Below, in pieces: positions 19,901 through 25,000 of a stretch of DNA of 25,000 nt (positions are counted from its first letter, which is position 1; each line of letters starts with the position of its first letter). A program made the translations under genes and the position numbers. This stretch comes from Priapulus caudatus (Eukaryota > Priapulida > Priapulimorpha > Priapulimorphida > Priapulidae): positions 1 to 25,000 of the forward strand of contig NW_014578770.1 in NCBI RefSeq assembly GCF_000485595.1. The letters run 5' to 3'. The notes under the pieces were generated by a model. The model made no database searches. It was not told where the DNA came from and worked only from the letters and a program-made list of their open reading frames with translations.

Positions 19901-20329
19901 AAATTGGGTGCATGGCTATGCCACAGGCACAACAAATTGCTCGCAACCCCTACTGGACGAGTTGCAATACCGAATACACAACGCCGGAAACAAACCGGAT
20001 AAGATCACCTGATGTAAAGAAGATGATCATGATAACTGAACCTGTAAAACTACCGTTAAAATAATCCCAGTTGTTAAGATTTAGGTGTTTAGGCTAGGGT
20101 TGAAATAGGCCTAGTGAGTAGTCACTGTAGTGTACAAAATTAAAATCAACACAGAATTCCATTGCAACTTTTATCGTCATTTCATGAAACAGTGTAGGGG
20201 CACGATTATTGCGGAAACATTACATAAAAAGGTTGAAGCGCTCATTAACTAGTTTAGAAGTTTAGTGAAACATTTACCGAATGTAATCCGTTAGATGTTA
20301 GCTTTTCACTAGATGTGTTCCATCAACAG

Positions 20330-20476
20330 CAACGTACACGACGCAATATGGCAGCGTCCAGCGCTTTAGCCTGAACTCTTGCTACGAGCATTTTGATTGG
20401 AGATGACACGTCACCCACCCAATAAGAAGACTGCATTTATTAAAGCGCCAGGTCACGCTAGGGTCAAACCAAAAAG
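20330..20476 (+). promoter_or_regulatory. Candidate MRPS24 promoter / 5' UTR
   Basis: The last 150 bp before the MRPS24 ATG contain an ATATGGCAGC element at about 20346, an inverted CCAAT (GATTGG) at about 20395, TGACACGTCAC at about 20404 and CCAATAAG at about 20428. AGGTCA at 20450 and GGGTCA at 20461 form a direct repeat with 5-bp spacing. The start codon lies in AAGATGGCAGC, a YY1-type motif common at promoters of mitochondrial and ribosomal genes. The same region could serve SAR1 in the other direction. Confidence 0.45.
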
Positions 20477-23300
20477 ATGGCAGCCCCCATGTGGCTGCTC
20501 GTTTCTAGGGTAAATTTTAACACAATCTGATATTACTGCATTTAGTGTATTTCGTTATGGAATTATGCTCGTTTATATGTCTCGGACTTCAAACGCAGCA
20601 CATTATTTGTTCATTTCTGTTAGTATTGACCTAGTAGTAGCACTTCTTCGATTCCCTGCCAGTCCACACACGTCTCGTCTGTGTGACACTGTGTCAGTGT
20701 GTGAATCACAGCCACAGGCACAGGCACTTGGAGGGTTTCAATAAAATATAATGCTAAATAAATACGAAATCTATTTACTACCAAGGTCTTAATGTTTCTA
20801 TACTTTCTTTCACCTATTATTGCCGACAATTTTCTGTAAATGCCGTCCAAATGCTCATCTACAACAAACACTGGCTGCCGCCAAGCGCCATTGGCATTGC
20901 TGCCGCTGCACACTAACACTCAAATATATAGTGGTTAAATATATAAATATACACTATATATATAAGTGTCAGTGTGCAGCACTGCAGCGGCAGCAATGGC
21001 GCTTGGCGGCAGCCAGTGTTTGTTGTAGGTGAGCATTTGGACGGCATTTACAGGAAATTGTCGGCAATAATAGGTGAAAGAGAGTATAGAAACATTAAGA
21101 CTTTGGTATAGTAAATAGATTTCGTATTTATTTAGCATTATATTTTATTGAAACGCTTCAAGTGCCTGTGGTGTGAATGAATATTACTGTTACTGTTACT
21201 GTTAGAATGAGGCAGCGACAGCGTCCGAGGCAAAATTGTCTCTTTGCAAAAAGTTGTCATAGGTTCCATAAAACTTTATTGACCTGTTATAGACATGAGA
21301 CCTGTCTTATTGACATTGAGAAAGTGAATGATTGACAGTCGACGATCGACATCGCTTGACAATCACTGAATCAGACAATTAGTGCTCTAGCTGATTTTAA
21401 CAGCTGATAATTCAAGGTCATAACATTTCTACTAAGCATCTATAAATATTAAAAATTTAGCAACAAATCGTGTCCATTGCAATGCGATGTCTGATTCTAT
21501 CTAACACATATTGAGCTATATACTAACGAAGTGGCTATATGCCCGGCAGCCGAGCACGGTCTTCGATTTCCTAAATGCCCGGCAGTTTATAATTTTTGGT
21601 GATTTTTCAAGTAAACAGTGTACTACTTGATCCAAAGTATTCTACATTTGTTTAGAAATGTCAAGCGATTTTTTATAGTGCTGTATATATTCGAACTACC
21701 CCAATTCTCCTAGAAATCGCAATCGACACTTAGAAAATATCCGACGGCTGCCGGGCACGGTCTTCGATTTCCTAAATGCCTGGCAGTTTTTAATTTTTGG
21801 TGATTTCTTAAGTAAACAGGAGGGTTAGGGTTAGGGTTAGGGTGCCGGCTGCCGGGCATATAGCCACAGTGATATACTAATAGGCCTATAGAGCTCAAAG
21901 AGTGTATTTCATAAGACCTGATCGGTGCTTTTGTCCAGATAAAAACCTGGAACATGGACATGTATATCTTGGCACAGCAACCATTATTTTGATTTTATGG
22001 CATGATTTTGTATATAATTGGTGTTTGAGTATTCTGTGGTGGCCAGTGGCAGTAAAAGCAGCATTCACAGCCTTTAGATTATAATTGCCTTATGTTGTAA
22101 CATTGCATTACTACTGGATATGCATTTGTTTATGCCTATGTGCCTGCCATGTGAGTTTACCTTCTGTTGGTCGCTGTTATAGTTTATACCCTTATGCGTG
22201 GGGCAGGTTTTCAATGCAGTGAGGCTTGCATATGCAGCGAGGCTTACATGCGCTATATTGTTGTATACAGGGCCGTAGCTAGCAAGGGGGGGGGGGATGG
22301 GGGCAGTTGCCCCCAGAGAAATATGGATGCTGTTGTGTTACGTGGTCAATGGCGATTGGCCTATAGTCAGCTGCCCAGCACACAACCTGCACATCGCTTA
22401 GGCCCCACCAGGCAAAATGGGTTAGGTACGCCTTTGTTATATAGTCGTTGATGGTACATGTTTTACTTTGGTAATTCCATGATAATATATAGCTGAACAC
22501 AGTGTCTTTCTCATCTGCAGAAAGTAGTTTTTTGATTAAATAATTAACCTTTAATTAATCCATTTTTTAAATTTAGAGTGCCGCTTCGGCGATTGGAAAC
22601 ACACACAGAAGAATAGCCACTACTGCAGCCTGTTGCAAAGTACAAGCAGGAAGATACAAGATAACGCTGAAACAGAACAAACCGCTTACCTATGAGCAGG
22701 CCCATCCACCCTTCCAGATCGGCGTATGCAAGTCATGGAACTCTTGGAACACCAGTAAGATACTTGCTGCTTAACATTGCTAGGTGCCTATTTGATAGAT
22801 GACTTTTGTAGTTTAAACTTATCAGAATTATTTATTCTTTATACCAGCCCCAGGTAACATGCACGATGCACCTATTAACGCTCACTCGTATCTCTTCCCA
22901 CCAGCTCCAGGTAACCTCCATGACGCACCTGTTAACGTTCACTGTCTCTTCCCTTCGCCAGCTAACCTGCGCAACATGCTGATTAACATTCGATTATCTT
23001 ATTCCGGCAGGTAATCTATGTGACGCGCCGCGCGCCAGCGACACTCTTTACGAGGACATGTTCATTCGTAAGTTCATGGCCGGCACGTGGCACGGCATCT
23101 TCGTCTCGGAGGTTATCATCAAGCGACGACACAACGCCGTCTATGTGAGCGGCGTCGTGCAGCGGCGCTTGCACGCGCGCAAGCTTTACTTCCTCGTCGG
23201 CTACACGGAGGAGATTCTCGCTCGATTCCTCAAGTGCATCGTGAAGGTCGAGGTGCAGAGCGTTGGCGATCGCCGCGATGTTGTCTTCAAGTACATCTGA
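20477..23300 (+). CDS. MRPS24: Mitochondrial ribosomal protein S24 (bS3m), three exons
   Basis: A component of the head of the mitochondrial small ribosomal subunit. Exons: 20477-20509 (MAAPMWLLVSR), 22577-22754 and 23011-23300, with junctions in phase 0 and phase 1. The joined product is 166 aa, the usual family length. The N-terminus is Arg/Ser/Ala-rich without acidic residues, as in a mitochondrial presequence, with a likely cleavage region near residues 22-31. Family signatures: KPLTYEQAHPPF at 46-57, YEDMFIRKFMAGT at 84-96, IIKRRHN at 106-112, KLYFLVGYTEE at 128-138, and VVFKYI at the end. Donors GTAAAT and GTAAGA, acceptors TTTAG and GGCAG. Intron 1 holds a long fold-back element and a TTAGGG-containing element. 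Intron 2 is short and holds a tandem array of acceptor copies. AATAAA at 23960-23965 is a possible poly(A) signal. Confidence 0.93.
20719..21170. mobile_element. Near-perfect fold-back element in MRPS24 intron 1
   Basis: Left arm 20719 to about 20925 and right arm about 20960 to 21170 are near-perfect inverse copies. They share CAGGCACTTG, TTTCAATAAAATATAATGC, GCCGACAATTTTCTGTAAATG, AAACACTGGCTGCCGCCAAG and CAATGGCGCTTGGC-type sequence. The small centre is AT-rich (TATATA). The similarity continues weakly outside (GTGAATCACAG / ATTCACACCACAG). Overlapping open frames on both strands reflect the palindrome, not a gene. Confidence 0.92.
21180..21517. other. MRPS24 intron 1, no feature seen
   Basis: AT-rich. 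A short TGTTACTGTTACTGTTA run lies at the left edge. Nothing else was recognised. Confidence 0.5.
21527..21871. mobile_element. TIR element with internal TTAGGG repeats and a 9-bp target duplication
   Basis: ATATACTAA occurs directly outside both ends (21518-21526 and 21872-21880). The ends share a perfect 21-bp inverted repeat starting GTGGCTATATGCCCGGCAG (21531-21551 and 21846-21866). Inside, a segment of about 80 bp (GCACGGTCTTCGATTTCC, TAAATGCCCGGCAGTTT, ATTTTTGGTGATTTnT) occurs twice as a direct repeat, at about 21553 and 21755. The second is followed by GGGTTAGGGTTAGGGTTAGGG at 21823-21842. No transposase. A 9-bp duplication is usual for Mutator-like elements. Confidence 0.8.
21881..22267. 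other. MRPS24 intron 1, no gene recognised
   Basis: Short open frames only. TGCAGTGAGGCTTGCATATGCAGCGAGGCTTACATG at about 22216-22251 is a small tandem duplication. Confidence 0.5.
22268..22318 (-). repeat. Dispersed repeat end, GGGGGCAGTTGCCCCC type (inverted)
   Basis: CAGGGCCGTAGCTAGCAAGG, then a G run, then GGGGGCAGTTGCCCCCAGAG. It is the inverse orientation of the repeat ends at 2551, 3921 and 7180, here in MRPS24 intron 1. Confidence 0.65.
22840..23012 (+). repeat. Tandem array of 3' splice-site copies before MRPS24 exon 3
   Basis: Four copies of a 49-57-bp unit. Each has a TTAAC branch-point-like motif, a CT-rich tract, CAG, then (G/C)TAA(C/T) and a GACGCACC-like start. The AG positions are 22852-22853, 22909-22910, 22960-22961 and 23009-23010. 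The first unit lacks an obvious TTAAC before it. Only the last AG gives the MRPS24 frame. The other three all read on in one shared frame to TAA at 23012-23014. Confidence 0.85.
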
Positions 23301-24505
23301 GGCGGCGCTGCGGGGTTCGTACGGGTGTATAGACGACCTGGTGGGTCTTGGAGTTTATCAGATGTGGTTTGCTAGGTATGGAGAGTCCAGGCTCTGGAAG
23401 GCCCAGGAAATTGGGTCATGGACTTGGAAAGACAGAGAATTGACTGTTATTGTGTTTGGTCTGAGAAAATTCGTGAAATTGGGTACACACCCGTCTTGTC
23501 TGAGAGGTAAGCAATGGTTGCTGGCTAAGTAATTCTGCTCACCTGGTTCGTATTTGGCTAGAATATCAGTCGTGAAAAATCTGGCTTTTAAGTCATAAAA
23601 TAATCCTGAAAGATTTCCAAAAAAAGGTTTTCCTTAGGTGTATGAACCCTGGCAGTGCACAGCGGTGGCACGCGGTGATGGGGAGGGAAATGAACGCAGC
23701 AGCAGCAGCAGCGGCGTCGGCCCACAGTGCATGGTCCATGAAGCGGATGCTAGAGTTATAGTAACGCGCAGCGGCGAACAGATGAGAACTAGCGAAACTC
23801 CGCTATATGCATGCGCACGTCACTCCTGTTAGGTCAGATCTACTTTGTGACGCCACCATCATCGTCATTGTCAACCACACACTAAGCAAAATGTCATTAC
23901 GGACCGAAGCCTTAACGTAGATGGTCTGTACTCCTGTCTTGTTGAGTTTTCTAGTGAACAATAAAATTTGTGATTCATCAACGAAGTAACTCATATTGTT
24001 TTTATGCAGATGATTTGAATGCGTCTGCTTGTTCTTATATCTGTGTAAATCGTGGAGTATAACTTGAGTGTGCAATAGGTGGCAGCACAAACGTTTCATC
24101 ACTATCCAACTATTAAATAATTCCAAGGTTATTTCCTACAGGAAAATCCATCGGGTAATAAGGTTATTTTATAATTATGTAATTCCTTACGTGTAAATGT
24201 TTAAAAAAAGTACTTGCATATTATTCAACTTGTCACCCCTCGCTAAAAACAAAAATGACAACATGAATTTCACATTACTTTATTTCATACCTTCTGTTAG
24301 CAAATTTTGAGTGGCCTGATTGCATTTAATTATTCACCAGTGAGTATGATACATCAACTTTGCAAATTCATCAAAATTCCCAGTTTATCCTATGAGGGGC
24401 TCACTTGTATATACACAGTCCCTCAGCGGTTTGAGAAGGTGGGTACACGACGGATCGAGAACCGGCCTAAGTGGCCAGATGCACGCGATCCCTCCATCCT
24501 GTCGC
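23301..24505. other. MRPS24 3' flank, no further gene recognised
   Basis: Short open frames without known domains. A GCAGCAGCAGCAGCGGCG run lies at about 23696-23713. AATAAA at 23960-23965 could end MRPS24 transcripts. The right half is AT-rich and unremarkable. Confidence 0.45.
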
Positions 24506-24513
24506 ATCAGTAG

Positions 24514-24532
24514 CCCAGCAGGGGGCGCTCCC
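24514..24532. promoter_or_regulatory. Consensus-like CTCF motif
   Basis: CCCAGCAGGGGGCGCTCCC matches the CTCF core (CCASYAGRKGGCGC) without visible mismatch. It is the best of four such cores in the window (the others are at 873, 10241 and 15971). Occupancy is not shown by sequence. Confidence 0.5.
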
Positions 24533-24946
24533 TAACATAAGCAATCGTCCGCTCTGCATCTTCATTCAAGCAAAACCGATACTCAGTTTCTGCCTCGGGC
24601 CCGGTAGGGGGCGTATTAGTCGTAACAGAGGCGTACCAATTTACGGAATGAGGGGGAGGGCAGTTCGTATAAATGGTCGCAATCTAGGTTGGAATTTTTT
24701 TTTAAGGATTGATCGGATAGTTTGCGACGTAAAATAATGTCGCAATGAGGTGGGCTCGCTCGCATTTCGAGCAACCAACAACTAACGTTCGCAACTTGTA
24801 AAGGGGAGCTTGCACCCCCGCCTTCCCGACTCCCTCCCAGACTCCCCTCGGGAGAGCACTCGTTAAGTCCTACGCTTGTGGAGGCACGCGTCCCCCGCCC
24901 GCGAGAGAGAGTATCGCCACCGAGAGGAGCGGGAGCGAGAGTTGGA
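24533..24946. other. No gene recognised; GC-rich right flank
   Basis: GC content rises from about 24770, with CCCTCCCAGACTCCCCTCGG and GAGAGAGAG patches. This could be the 3' end or the promoter of a gene beyond the window. Confidence 0.35.
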
Positions 24947-25000
24947 TTAGTAGTGCTTCAGCTTCAGGCCGCCTCGGTCGAACTCCCGGGCGCAGTGAAT
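24947..25000 (-). CDS. Possible C-terminal exon tip of a gene to the right
   Basis: Read on the minus strand from the window edge, an open frame ends IHCAREFDRGGLKLKHY followed by TAA (24949-24947). Its charged, protein-like composition differs from the repeats around it. It has only 17 codons and I cannot name the protein. It could equally be chance. Confidence 0.2.
   Translation of the reverse strand: MHCAREFDRGGLKLKHY

Noticed and set aside
20620-21138. Mirror-image open frames on both strands
   Set aside because: They are produced by the two inverse arms of the fold-back element.
24955-24985. GGTCGAACTCCCGG considered as a tRNA T-arm
   Set aside because: No paired T-stem of proper length, and no A or B box or acceptor stem on either strand.

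Overview
The window is animal nuclear DNA: genes are split into short exons with GT-AG introns, and the spaces between are packed with microsatellites, minisatellites and small terminal-inverted-repeat (MITE-type) elements. A short TTAGGG run, insect-like but not fly-identical SAR1 and Ly6 sequences, and repeats ending in a GGGGGCAGCTGCCCC-like block fit a non-arthropod marine invertebrate. This assignment is an inference and could be wrong.

Three protein genes were assembled by eye from splice sites and reading frames. (1) Plus strand, 3069-5818: a secreted or GPI-anchored Ly6/uPAR-type protein in three phase-1 exons; its C-terminal Ly6 signature is broken across frames. (2) Minus strand, 18952-10251: the COPII GTPase SAR1. 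It has six coding positions, and the second position exists as two alternative 120-nt copies, exon 2A (15255-15374) and exon 2B (15990-16109). Each encodes a complete P-loop. (3) Plus strand, 20477-23300: mitochondrial ribosomal protein S24 (MRPS24/bS3m), three exons, 166 aa. SAR1 and MRPS24 are divergent, with about 1.5 kb between their start codons.

Layout. 1-3000: no gene; degenerate repeats and a long GA tract. 3000-6500: the Ly6-like gene, with two copies of one MITE family in intron 1 and CTT/CTA microsatellites in intron 2. 6500-10250: no gene; GT, CGTG and GA repeats and a CTCTCGTTGCC minisatellite just 3' of SAR1. 10250-18970: SAR1, whose introns hold a hairpin element at 11178-11404, a hAT-like element with an 8-bp target duplication, two related TIR elements and a minisatellite. 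19400-21900: a diverged fold-back element, the MRPS24 promoter and first exon, a near-perfect fold-back of about 450 bp and a TTAGGG-containing element with a 9-bp target duplication. 23300-25000: no clear gene, except a possible C-terminal exon tip at the right edge.

The most unusual theme is splicing. SAR1 carries duplicated P-loop exons. Between them, on the transcribed strand, lies a 33-35-bp minisatellite whose every unit is a textbook 3' splice site followed by GATTGTGA, which would stop translation at once in the SAR1 phase. MRPS24 independently carries four tandem copies of its own last 3' splice site, and only the last gives the full protein.
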